Below, in pieces: positions 16,594-24,424 of a DNA stretch of 64,000 nucleotides (position 1 is the stretch's first letter; each line of letters starts with the position of its first letter). The stretch is taken from contig JADLGW010000028.1 of the NCBI GenBank assembly GCA_020849105.1, forward strand, positions 124,001-188,000. The letters run 5' to 3'. The DNA is from Phycisphaerales bacterium. GTDB lineage: Bacteria > Planctomycetota > Phycisphaerae > Phycisphaerales > UBA1924. Below the pieces are notes generated by a model. That model had not been told where the DNA came from and made no database searches. It was given only the letters and a program-made list of their open reading frames with translations. The position numbers and the translations under genes are program-made.

Positions 16594-17718
16594 ATGGTGC
16601 AAGGCCCCCTGTCGATCCACCGCCTGCTCGAGGGTATGGGCAAACTCGGCGCGTCCGACCTGCATCTGAAGGTCGGGATCCCACCCACGTTCCGCATCAA
16701 CGGGGAGTTGCGCCCCGTCCAGGGCGCACCGATCACCGAGGACGAGGCGGACCACATGATCGATCCGATCTTCCCGGCCACGCTCAGGGAGCGGTTCGAG
16801 CGGGAGGGCGGCGTGGACTTCGCCACCTTTGTGAAGGAGGACCGCTTCCGCGTCAATATCTTCAGGTCCGGCGGGCACACGAACGCGGCGATCCGGCGGG
16901 TCAAGAGCGAGATCCCGACCTACGAGGCGCTGCACCTGCCGCCGATCTACAACGACCTGGTCGAGCGGACCAACGAGGGGCTGATCCTGGTCTGCGGCGT
17001 CACGGGGTCCGGCAAGAGCACCACGCTGGCGGCGATGATCGAGCACCTCAACAGCAGGGAGGCGGTGCACATCATCACGATCGAGGACCCGGTCGAGTAC
17101 CGCTTCAGCCGCAAGAAGGCGATCGTGAGCCAGCGCGAGATCGGGATCGACGTGCCGAGTTACCCCAACGCCCTGCGCTACGTCGTGCGCCAGGACCCGG
17201 ACGTGATCTTCATCGGGGAGATGCGCGACCACGACACGGTGCTGGCGGCGATCCAGGCGGCCGAGACCGGGCACCTGGTCTTCGGCTCCCTGCACACCGC
17301 CGACACGATGCAGTCGTTCAACCGCATCCTTGAGTTCTTCCCGCGCGAGGAGCACGGGTTCATCCGCAGTGCCCTGGCGACCAGCATGAGGGCGGTGTGC
17401 GCGCAGCGGCTGCTGCCGGCCCTTCCCGACGCGGGCGTGGGCATGGTCCCCGCGACGGAGGTGCTGCTCAACACGCCCGTCGTTCGCGACAAGATCCGCG
17501 ACGGACAGGACGAGGACATCCCCGCGATCATCAACTCCAGCATCCCCGACGGCATGCGGAGTTTCACCTACTCGCTGGCGGAACTGGTCCGCAAGGAGCA
17601 CGTCTCGGTCCAGACGGCGATGGCCTACGCCCCGAACCAGAATGCCCTTGACAGCGCCCTCAAGGGTGTCGAGGTCAAGGCCCAGACCCTCGTCCACCGC
17701 GTGAAACGAGCGAGCTAG
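16594..17718 (+). CDS. pilT: Type IV pilus retraction ATPase PilT
   Basis: 374 residues. This hexameric ATPase of the secretion-ATPase superfamily works at the inner membrane to retract type IV pili. Visible motifs: the N-terminal ASDLHLKVGIPPTFRINGEL fold, Walker A GVTGSGKS at about 135-142, the Asp box IITIEDPVEY, Walker B with DPDVIFIGEMRD, and the His box GHLVFGSLHT. The late sequence LLNTPVVRDKIRDGQ with SFTYSLAEL fits PilT/PilU rather than the PilB assembly ATPase, which also has a longer N-terminus. ATG 16594 follows a GGGGAG site; an upstream GTG would add 12 residues. No other pilus gene adjoins it, though a secretin gene lies at 43.6-47.0 kb. Confidence 0.92.
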   Translation: MVQGPLSIHRLLEGMGKLGASDLHLKVGIPPTFRINGELRPVQGAPITEDEADHMIDPIFPATLRERFEREGGVDFATFVKEDRFRVNIFRSGGHTNAAIRRVKSEIPTYEALHLPPIYNDLVERTNEGLILVCGVTGSGKSTTLAAMIEHLNSREAVHIITIEDPVEYRFSRKKAIVSQREIGIDVPSYPNALRYVVRQDPDVIFIGEMRDHDTVLAAIQAAETGHLVFGSLHTADTMQSFNRILEFFPREEHGFIRSALATSMRAVCAQRLLPALPDAGVGMVPATEVLLNTPVVRDKIRDGQDEDIPAIINSSIPDGMRSFTYSLAELVRKEHVSVQTAMAYAPNQNALDSALKGVEVKAQTLVHRVKRAS

Positions 17719-17864
17719 CGCCGATCGTCGGGCGCCACAACCCGCCCGGTCCTCCACACCGCCCGGTTCGTCGCCCTCCGCGCCGGGGCGCGGCGGGGCT
17801 CGCTCCGAGTCTGCCCGCGGCCGTGTACGCTTGACGGCGGACGGCGGCACGCCGGGAGCCCTCC

Positions 17865-19031
17865 ATGACCATCAGCCACTGGCGACGCAGCGCGCGGCCC
17901 GCGACCATCGAACGGGAGGTGGTGGTGATCGGTGGCGGCATCTGCGGTGTGAGCGCCGCGTTGCACCTGGCGGCGGCGGGTGTGCCGGCCATGGTCCTGG
18001 AGCGCGGCGCGGTGGCGAGCGGGGCCAGCGGGCGCAACGCCGGCTTCCTGATGCGCGGGGCGGCTGACAACTACGCCGCGGCCGTCCGAGCCTGGGGGCG
18101 CGACACCGCCCGGGCAGTCTGGCGGGACACGGAGGAGAACCTGGCCGGGCTGCGGCGCGAAGGGATCGAGGCGCTGCCGAGTTACCGGCGGGCGCCGTCG
18201 TGCCTGCTGGCCCTGGAGCCCGGCGAACTCGCGGAACTGGGTGAGTCGCTGCGGCTCCTGCGGGAGGACGGCTTCTCGGCCGAGTGGATCGAGCGGGGCG
18301 ACGACTCGGCGTGGACGGGAGGAGCCGGAGCGCTCGGCGGGCTGGTCAACCCGGCGGACGGAGCGTGCAACCCGTGGGAACTGATGTCGTACCTGGCGTC
18401 GCGCCTGCCCGCCCCGGTCGCGGAGCAGCAGGAAGTCACCGGTATCACGGACGCCGGCGGCGGCCGGGTGGAGGTCGCCACCCCCGATGCGCGCATCATC
18501 TGCCGGCACGCGCTGGTCTGCACGAATGCGTACACCCCTCTGCTGCTGGGCTCGATGCGGGGCGTGGTCACCCCCCATCGAGGGCAGATGATCGCGCTCC
18601 GCGCGCCCGGCGTGCGGCTCGACCACTCCTACTACATCAACCACGGGTCTGAATACATGCGCCAGGCCGCGGACGGCGCCGTCGTCGTGGGCGGTTGGCG
18701 GACCTACCACGCGGAGACGGAGGTCGGGTACGCGGACATCCTCACCGAGGCGGTCCAGAACGGCATCGAGGGGTTCGCCCTGCGGATGCTCGGCACCAGC
18801 CGCGACGTCATCGCCCGGTGGTCGGGTGTCATGGGGTTTACCACCGGCGGCCTGCCGATCGTGGCGCCGGTCGGCGGCGACTGGGCGGCCGGCGCCGTGT
18901 GGTTCTGCGGCGGGTTCAACGGGCACGGGATGTCGATGGCGTACCGCGCCGCCGAGGCCGCAACCGCGGCCATGGTGAACAATGCGCCCGTTCCCGCTCA
19001 CCTCCGCCGGGATCTGGGAGCGCAGGCATGA
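17865..19031 (+). CDS. FAD-dependent oxidoreductase (DAO family)
   Basis: 388 residues. The dinucleotide-binding motif VVVIGGGICGVSAALHLA lies at about 19-36, followed by the acidic ribose contact (LERG) and SGRNAGF, a common feature of glycine oxidase/gamma-glutamylputrescine oxidoreductase-like proteins. The C-terminal FAD-binding segment TTGGLPIVAPVGGDW...GFNGHGMSMAYRAAE is also typical. It should oxidise an amine or amino acid; the exact substrate cannot be told. The stop overlaps the ATG of the next tiny gene (ATGA). Homogentisate dioxygenase follows on the other strand. Confidence 0.85.
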   Translation: MTISHWRRSARPATIEREVVVIGGGICGVSAALHLAAAGVPAMVLERGAVASGASGRNAGFLMRGAADNYAAAVRAWGRDTARAVWRDTEENLAGLRREGIEALPSYRRAPSCLLALEPGELAELGESLRLLREDGFSAEWIERGDDSAWTGGAGALGGLVNPADGACNPWELMSYLASRLPAPVAEQQEVTGITDAGGGRVEVATPDARIICRHALVCTNAYTPLLLGSMRGVVTPHRGQMIALRAPGVRLDHSYYINHGSEYMRQAADGAVVVGGWRTYHAETEVGYADILTEAVQNGIEGFALRMLGTSRDVIARWSGVMGFTTGGLPIVAPVGGDWAAGAVWFCGGFNGHGMSMAYRAAEAATAAMVNNAPVPAHLRRDLGAQA

Positions 19032-19132
19032 GGCAGAAGACGCGCATGAGCACCGGGATCTCGGTCGCGTTGCTCGCCATCCTCGGTGTGTTCATCCTGC
19101 TCGCGGTCGCGGGGTGGTTCTTCTCGCGCTGA
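19028..19132 (+). CDS. 34-residue single-span membrane peptide
   Basis: It begins in an ATGA overlap with the upstream oxidoreductase stop codon and ends 5 nt before the convergent homogentisate dioxygenase gene. The product has a basic N-terminus (MRQKTR), one hydrophobic helix of about 20 residues (VALLAILGVFILLAVAGWFF) and a terminal Ser-Arg. The topology is probably N-in. Translational coupling is the main support. No family is recognised. It might anchor or help the oxidoreductase at the membrane, which is a guess from context. Confidence 0.5.
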   Translation: MRQKTRMSTGISVALLAILGVFILLAVAGWFFSR

Positions 19133-19137
19133 CACGC

Positions 19138-20487
19138 TCAGGGCGCCCAGACATTGGCGACGTTCTTGTGCTCCAGCACCGGGACGCGGCCCGGGGCGGC
19201 GCCCGCCGCGCCGTCCTGGCAGGCGCCGTTCAGGTGCATCGTGCCGCTGGAGAGGCCCGGGAAGTGCTCGCCCTGCCAACTCTCCGGGTACTTCGGGTCG
19301 TCCAGGTCGAGGGCGGCCCGGGTCGGATAGAGCGGGCGGAAGGTGTCGCACATGACGGCCAGTTCGTTCGTGTAGGTGGCCGAGAGTGAGGCCTCGATGG
19401 TCCCCGGGTGCGGGCCGTGCGGGATGCCCTGCGGGTGGGCGGTCAGGCTGCCGACCTCGATTCCCTTGCGGCTGCCGAAGTTGCCCTCGACGTAATAGAG
19501 CACCTCGTCGGAGTCGAGGTTGGAGTGGTTGTACGGCACCTTGATCGCCTGCGGGTGGTAGTCCAGCATCCGCGGGCAGAACGAGCAGATGACGAAGTTG
19601 TGGGCCTCGAAGGTCTGGTGGATCGGCGGGGGCATGTGGAGTTTGCCGGTGATGGGCGCAAAGTCGTCGATGTTGAAGATGAAGGGGTAGTAGCAGCCGT
19701 CCCAGCCGACAACATCCAGCGGGTGGTAGTGGTAGATGTAGGAGTGGACCAGGTCGCGGGCCTTGATGCGGACCTCGAAGTCGCCCTTCTCGTCCCAGGT
19801 GAGGGGGGCCTCCGGCACGACCAGGTCGCGCTCGCAGTACGGCGAATGCTCCAGGAACTGGCTGGTCTGCTTCGACACATACCGCGGCGGCGGGCCGATG
19901 TGCGAGCCGTTGCAGGTCTCGATGAGGAGGAACTTGCCGAAGGGCATCGATTCGATGGGCGGGCCGCCGTCCGTCGGCTTGCCGTCGGGACCGGCCACTC
20001 GGGCGTTCCAGATGACCTTGTAAATGACCCCCTTGGGGATGACCAGGTAGTCCTTCGGCCCGAACCGCAGCGTGCCCATCATCGTGTGGCACACGCCCGA
20101 GCCGAAATGGATGAAGAAGCACTCGTCGCCCTGCCCGTTCTTGAAGTGGTAGGGCATCTGCTCCTTGGGCTGGCAGACCGCCATCTCGCAGTCGGGGTTG
20201 CCGAAGAGGACGACGCGGCCGCTGACCCAGTCGCCGCGGGGCTTCAGGGGCTGGGTGCGGACGTGGCGCATGCGCATGACCTCGCGCTCGACGTACTCGA
20301 CCCTGGTCGCGTACTCCTTCTTCCAGCCGTAGACCTGCGTCGGCGGGTGGATGTGGTACATGGTGCTGGTGGGCCCGGTGAAGCCCTCGGTGCCGAAGAG
20401 TTCCTCGGAGTAGAGGCAGCCGTCGGGGCGGCGGAACTGGACGTGCCGCTTGCGGGGCAGCAGGCCGAGTTTCATGTAGTACGGCAT
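19138..20487 (-). CDS. hmgA: Homogentisate 1,2-dioxygenase
   Basis: 449 residues, the size of HmgA. The enzyme opens the ring of homogentisate to maleylacetoacetate in phenylalanine/tyrosine breakdown, using Fe(II). The C-terminal cupin keeps the metal-ligand pattern: the His and Glu of PYNHSNLDSDEVLYYVEG and the His in GIPHGPHPG. Other family features are YMKLGLLPRKRHVQFR at the start, GDECFFIHFGSGVCHT, and VGWDGCYYPFIFNIDDF. No fumarylacetoacetase or isomerase gene adjoins it, so the rest of the pathway must lie elsewhere. The first codon is preceded by a plausible GGGAGG site. Confidence 0.92.
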   Translation of the reverse strand: MPYYMKLGLLPRKRHVQFRRPDGCLYSEELFGTEGFTGPTSTMYHIHPPTQVYGWKKEYATRVEYVEREVMRMRHVRTQPLKPRGDWVSGRVVLFGNPDCEMAVCQPKEQMPYHFKNGQGDECFFIHFGSGVCHTMMGTLRFGPKDYLVIPKGVIYKVIWNARVAGPDGKPTDGGPPIESMPFGKFLLIETCNGSHIGPPPRYVSKQTSQFLEHSPYCERDLVVPEAPLTWDEKGDFEVRIKARDLVHSYIYHYHPLDVVGWDGCYYPFIFNIDDFAPITGKLHMPPPIHQTFEAHNFVICSFCPRMLDYHPQAIKVPYNHSNLDSDEVLYYVEGNFGSRKGIEVGSLTAHPQGIPHGPHPGTIEASLSATYTNELAVMCDTFRPLYPTRAALDLDDPKYPESWQGEHFPGLSSGTMHLNGACQDGAAGAAPGRVPVLEHKNVANVWAP

Positions 20488-20533
20488 TGGACCTCCCGGC
20501 GATAGCGCCGGGGAATCCTAGGGAGCGCCCGGT

Positions 20534-21115
20534 TCAGGACTTGCCGAACATGTCCGCTTCCACCCCCTCCACCAGCACATGCAGGATGAGCATGTGGAGT
20601 TCCTGGATGCGGTCGGCCGTGGCGCCGGGGACGACGACCTCCAGGTCGCACACGCCGCGGAGGCGCCCGCCGTCCTTGCCGAGGAGGGCGACGGTGGAGA
20701 GGCCGCGCTCGCGTGCGGCGGCAGCGGCGTGGACGATGTTCTCCGAGTTGCCGCTGGTCGACAGGAGGATGAGCACGTCGCCCGGCCTGCCCAGGGCCTC
20801 CACCCATCGGCTGAAGACCTGGTCGAAGCCGTAGTCGTTGGCGACGCAGGTGAGGTGCCCGGGCTCAACACAGGCGATGGCCGGCAGGGCGGGGCGGTCA
20901 GCGCGGAAGCGCCCGGTAAGTTCCTCGGCGAAGTGGGCGGCATCGCAGGCGGACCCGCCGTTGCCGCAGGCCAGGACCTTGCTCCCCGCCCTGAAACACG
21001 CGGCCAGGCGCCGCACCGCGTCGCTCACGCCCGCGATGACTTCCGGGCGTGCCAGCACGGCGTCCAGAGCGTCCCGGGCATCTTGAAAGGGCTTCTGTGC
21101 CTGTTCCGGCGTCAC
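20534..21115 (-). CDS. gmhA: SIS-domain phosphosugar isomerase, GmhA-like
   Basis: 193 residues from a GTG start, the size of sedoheptulose 7-phosphate isomerase, which makes the precursor of ADP-heptose for lipopolysaccharide cores. The sugar-phosphate loop is VLACGNGGSACDAAHFAEELTGRF, followed by LLSTSGNSENIVHAAAAAR and a late HMLILHVLVEGVE helix. Longer frames upstream cross the divergent intergenic region and the PilZ gene and are not credible. A role in envelope sugar synthesis fits but is not proven; related SIS proteins such as DiaA have the same fold. Confidence 0.82.
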   Translation of the reverse strand: MTPEQAQKPFQDARDALDAVLARPEVIAGVSDAVRRLAACFRAGSKVLACGNGGSACDAAHFAEELTGRFRADRPALPAIACVEPGHLTCVANDYGFDQVFSRWVEALGRPGDVLILLSTSGNSENIVHAAAAARERGLSTVALLGKDGGRLRGVCDLEVVVPGATADRIQELHMLILHVLVEGVEADMFGKS

Positions 21116-21221
21116 ACGCGCAGCATAGCCGGGGCCGCCGCCCCGCACGCCCGGTGCCGCCGTCATATCCGGACCAGCCGCCCCGACCCGAGCCGTTTCA
21201 CACACGGGTTCGTGCCGATCA

Positions 21222-21578
21222 ATGAGCATGGACGCGGACCGAACGACCCCCGCCACGGAGAACCGGCGCCTGCGCGGGCGTGTTCGGCTTCGGGGAGCCG
21301 CGTGCAGCCTGGGCCGCATCCTCGACGTGTCCGCCACGGGCCTGAGGATCCGGCTCGGCTCGGGCGTCGACCTTCGCGTGGGCGACCAGGTGCAGACCAC
21401 GCTGTCCACGCCCTTCCTGTGCGCCAAGGTTGTCGTGAGGGTCGTGTGGCTGCGGCGCGTGGGCCTCTTCGGGTGCGATATGGGCGTCTCGCTCGTGCGC
21501 CCGACGGATGAAACCGCCCGGGTCATGGCGGACCTGGCGCGGTCCGGACTCGACAGGTACGGCGGGGACGCGGACTGA
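21222..21578 (+). CDS. PilZ domain protein (c-di-GMP effector candidate)
   Basis: 118 residues made up of one PilZ barrel. The c-di-GMP contact motifs are present: RxxxR as RLRGR at 16-20 and DxSxxG as DVSATG at 35-40. Downstream strands VGDQVQTTL, VVVRVVWLRR and FGCDMGVSL complete the barrel. It probably binds c-di-GMP made by GGDEF proteins such as the one at 13.8 kb and may act on motility or pili. It is divergent from the SIS gene and converges on the adenylate kinase-like gene with 2 nt between stops. Confidence 0.83.
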   Translation: MSMDADRTTPATENRRLRGRVRLRGAACSLGRILDVSATGLRIRLGSGVDLRVGDQVQTTLSTPFLCAKVVVRVVWLRRVGLFGCDMGVSLVRPTDETARVMADLARSGLDRYGGDAD

Positions 21579-21580
21579 AT

Positions 21581-22240
21581 CTATGTGCGCGCGGCCGCGG
21601 CGGCCTCCGGATCGTCCTGCTCCCCCGAGACCGGGTTCAGGAAGTGTTTCTCCTGAACCGGGACCACCGCCTCCAGCACATGCTGGAGGACCCGCGCCGG
21701 CGACCCCATCGCGTTCACGTCGCGGATGATGTGCTTCGGGTAGAAGGCCAGCACGGGCTGTGTCTCGGCCTCGTAGACGTCCCAGCGCCGCCGGATGACG
21801 TCCTCCCTGGCGTCGTCCACCCGGTTCTCCTTGAGCGCACGGCGGCGGAGCCGCTCGAACATGCGTTCCTTGTCCGGGCACATCAGGTGGACGACCATCA
21901 GCACGTCCAGGTGCTTCTGCAGCAGTTTGGCCTGGGCCTCGTTGCGCGGGATCCCGTCGAGCACCAGCAGGTCCTGGCGCGGCTTGAACCTCGAGAGCGA
22001 GGTCTGGGCCTGCATGTTCTGCTGCCACATCCGCACCGTGGTGCCGTCGGGCACCAACTCGCCGCGCGATGAGAACTTCAGGAACTCCCGGCCGAGGTCG
22101 CTGGTCATGTCGATCGAGCGGAACACCTCGCCGCACGACAGGTGAAAGAACCCCGGGATCTGCCCCAGAATCTTGCCCTGGGTGCCCTTACCCGCCCCGG
22201 GCGCACCGAACAACAGGATGGTCTGGTAACGGTCGTGCAT
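21581..22240 (-). CDS. adk: Adenylate kinase-like nucleoside monophosphate kinase
   Basis: 219 residues. P-loop GAPGAGKGTQG at about 12-22, HLSCGEVFR (substrate-binding segment) and LDGIPRNEAQA are all signatures of adenylate kinase, which interconverts AMP, ADP and ATP. The LID region is short and lacks the Cys4 zinc site (RRRALKENRVDDAREDVIRRRWDVYEAET). A C-terminal extension of about 25 residues (PVSGEQDDPEAAAA) looks disordered. IPR replaces the more common FPR, so it may be a divergent paralogue rather than the main Adk. It is divergent from mqnD. Confidence 0.8.
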   Translation of the reverse strand: MHDRYQTILLFGAPGAGKGTQGKILGQIPGFFHLSCGEVFRSIDMTSDLGREFLKFSSRGELVPDGTTVRMWQQNMQAQTSLSRFKPRQDLLVLDGIPRNEAQAKLLQKHLDVLMVVHLMCPDKERMFERLRRRALKENRVDDAREDVIRRRWDVYEAETQPVLAFYPKHIIRDVNAMGSPARVLQHVLEAVVPVQEKHFLNPVSGEQDDPEAAAAART

Positions 22241-22424
22241 GAGCGGCTCCGGCCGGAGTCAGGGACGCCCCACCCCCCCGGAAGATAGGCCCCGGATCGG
22301 GCGGCGTCCCGCGATCACTTCGGTTCACACTGCCACCGGGTTCGCGCCGTGTCAAGGCGCCCGGTCGTTCCCCCGGGGTTGGCAGGCCTGTACGGATTCC
22401 GACCAATGGGCGGTACCATCGCCC

Positions 22425-23477
22425 ATGCCCGATGGTCGACCGCTGCTGACTCTGGCCCACTCGCCCGATCCGGACGACGCCTTCATGTGGTGGCCGATCA
22501 CCGGGAAGGTCCAGCCCCCATCCTCGCTGGGGGAGCCCCGGGGCCACCAGAACGCGCCGCCCCGGCTCCTTTCGGCCCCGGTGCTCGACACCGGCCGCTT
22601 CCGGTACGCCGCACATGCCCAGGACATCGAGCACCTGAACCGCGAGGCCTTTGGGTCCGCTCCTCGGCGGCCCGCAGACGCGGCAGCCGACGCGGGCAAC
22701 GCCCGTGCCGCATTGCCCGAGCCCGCCCGGGGTGGCCATGAAATCACCGCCCTTTCCGCCCGTACCTACGCCGACGTCGCCGATCGCTACGTCATCACGC
22801 GCTGCGGCGGCTCCTTCGGTGAGGGCTACGGCCCCAAGGTCGTGGTGCGTGCCGGTTCGCCCATTCACGACGGGCCCTCGCTCCGCACGGCACGGGCCCG
22901 GATCGCGGTCCCCGGCTCCCGCACCACGGCCTTTCTCGTCCTTGGCCTTCTCATGGGCTGCGCGTTCGACTTCGTCGAAATGCCCTTCGCCCGCATCATC
23001 GGCGCCGTGGCAGCGGGCGGGGCCGACGCGGGTCTCATCATCCACGAGGGCCAACTGGCGTTTGGGGATGCCGGCCTCCGCCAGGTCGTGGACCTGGGCG
23101 CCTGGTGGCGGGACCGCACCGGCCTGCCCCTGCCGCTCGGTGTCAACGCGATCCGCCGCGACCTGGACGACCGCTTCGGCCCCGGCACCGTCGCCGAGAT
23201 CGCGGCCACCCTCGGCGCCTCCGTGCGCTACGCCGCGGCCCATCGCGAGGAATCCATCGCCTACGCCCGGACGTTCGCCATGGCCAACCTCCACCGCGAG
23301 CACGCGGCCGCCCGTACCGACGCCGCCAACCCCGCCCGCGTGGAGCGCTACATCGACCTGTACGTCACGCCCCTCACGCTGGACATGGGCGATGCGGGCC
23401 TCTCCGCCCTCCGTCGTCTCTTTGATGAGGGCGCCGCGGCGGGGCTCTGCCCCCGGGCCGACGTGCGGGCGGTCTGA
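22425..23477 (+). CDS. mqnD: 1,4-dihydroxy-6-naphthoate synthase (menaquinone, futalosine pathway)
   Basis: MqnD acts late in the futalosine route, turning cyclic de-hypoxanthine futalosine into 1,4-dihydroxy-6-naphthoate. The signature SPDPDDAFMWW is at about 11-21; ITALSARTYADVADRY, GEGYGPKVVVR, IAVPGSRTTAFLVL and ADAGLIIHEGQL complete the periplasmic-binding-protein-like fold. At 350 residues it is about 65 longer than usual. The excess lies at about 28-50 (Pro/Arg rich) and 78-105 (Ala/Pro rich), flanking IEHLNREAF. These look like in-frame insertions and raise doubt about full activity. prmC follows after 23 nt. Confidence 0.85.
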   Translation: MPDGRPLLTLAHSPDPDDAFMWWPITGKVQPPSSLGEPRGHQNAPPRLLSAPVLDTGRFRYAAHAQDIEHLNREAFGSAPRRPADAAADAGNARAALPEPARGGHEITALSARTYADVADRYVITRCGGSFGEGYGPKVVVRAGSPIHDGPSLRTARARIAVPGSRTTAFLVLGLLMGCAFDFVEMPFARIIGAVAAGGADAGLIIHEGQLAFGDAGLRQVVDLGAWWRDRTGLPLPLGVNAIRRDLDDRFGPGTVAEIAATLGASVRYAAAHREESIAYARTFAMANLHREHAAARTDAANPARVERYIDLYVTPLTLDMGDAGLSALRRLFDEGAAAGLCPRADVRAV

Positions 23478-23500
23478 ACGTTTCCGTACACTCACCGCGC

Positions 23501-24409
23501 GTGAGCGGCACGAAAAAGCCCGAAACCTGGACCACCCGCCGCCTCCTGGGCTGGATGGCCGACGCCTTTGCAAAGAAGGGCCTCGACTCCCCCCGCCTCA
23601 TGGCGGAACTCCTGATGTCGCACGTCATCGGGTGCGACCGCCTCCGCCTGTACATGGACGCCGACCGCCCGGCGAGCCCACTGGAGCGCGAGTCGCTCCG
23701 CTCGCTTGTGGCCCGCGCCCTGACCTGCGAGCCGGTGCAGTACCTCACCGGCGAGGCCTGGTTCCACGGCCTGCCCTACCACGTGGATCGGCGCGTCCTG
23801 ATCCCTCGGCCCGCGACCGAGACCATCGTCTCCCATGTCCTGCATCACGCGCGGGCCGACCCCGCCTTTGCCCGCGACGCCCTGATCGCCGACATCTGCA
23901 CGGGTTCCGGGTGCATCGCCGTGGCCCTGCTCAGGGGCCTTCCCGGCGCCCGCGTCGTTGCCACGGACATCTCTGCCGCCGCCCTCGGGGTCGCCGCCCG
24001 GAACGCGGGCCGCCACGCCGTGGGCGATCGGCTTGACATTGTTCAGGGCGACATGCTGTCAGCGCTCGACGACCACCCCGTCGCCCGCGGGCGCGGCAGC
24101 CTGCATTACCTCGTCAGCAACCCCCCCTACATCCCCGACCATGAGTGGCCCGCCGTCGCGCCCAACGTCAAGAACCACGAGCCCGAGTCCGCGCTCCGCG
24201 GCGGTGCGGACGGGCTCGAATACGTTCGGCGCGTGCTCGACTCGGGCCCGGCGTTCCTTCGGCCCGGCGGGGTGCTGGCCGTCGAGGTCGCGGACTCGGC
24301 GGCCGCGGCCGCCGAATCGCTGGCCCGCGCCCAGCCGATGCTGACCGGCGTCATGACCCTGAAGGACTTCGAGGGGTTGCCGCGGGTCATCGTCGGCCGA
24401 CGCGACTGA
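23501..24409 (+). CDS. prmC: Peptide chain release factor N5-glutamine methyltransferase
   Basis: 302 residues from a GTG start. PrmC methylates the Gln of the GGQ motif in release factors RF1 and RF2. The N-terminal helical domain (about 10-100) precedes YLTGEAWFHGLPYHVDRRVLIPRPATE, a strong family signature. The Rossmann part has ADICTGSGCIAVALL (SAM binding), ATDISAAAL and the catalytic NPPY in LVSNPPYIPDHEW. The end (VMTLKDFEGLPRVIVGRR) is typical. It sits just downstream of mqnD and converges on the propeller gene. Confidence 0.93.
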   Translation: MSGTKKPETWTTRRLLGWMADAFAKKGLDSPRLMAELLMSHVIGCDRLRLYMDADRPASPLERESLRSLVARALTCEPVQYLTGEAWFHGLPYHVDRRVLIPRPATETIVSHVLHHARADPAFARDALIADICTGSGCIAVALLRGLPGARVVATDISAAALGVAARNAGRHAVGDRLDIVQGDMLSALDDHPVARGRGSLHYLVSNPPYIPDHEWPAVAPNVKNHEPESALRGGADGLEYVRRVLDSGPAFLRPGGVLAVEVADSAAAAAESLARAQPMLTGVMTLKDFEGLPRVIVGRRD

Positions 24410-24424
24410 GCATCGGGGGCGCGT

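Noticed and set aside
21116-21526. N-terminal extension of the SIS-domain gene
   Set aside because: The frame is open but overlaps the PilZ gene on the other strand and has no conserved content; a GTG at 21115 gives the normal length.
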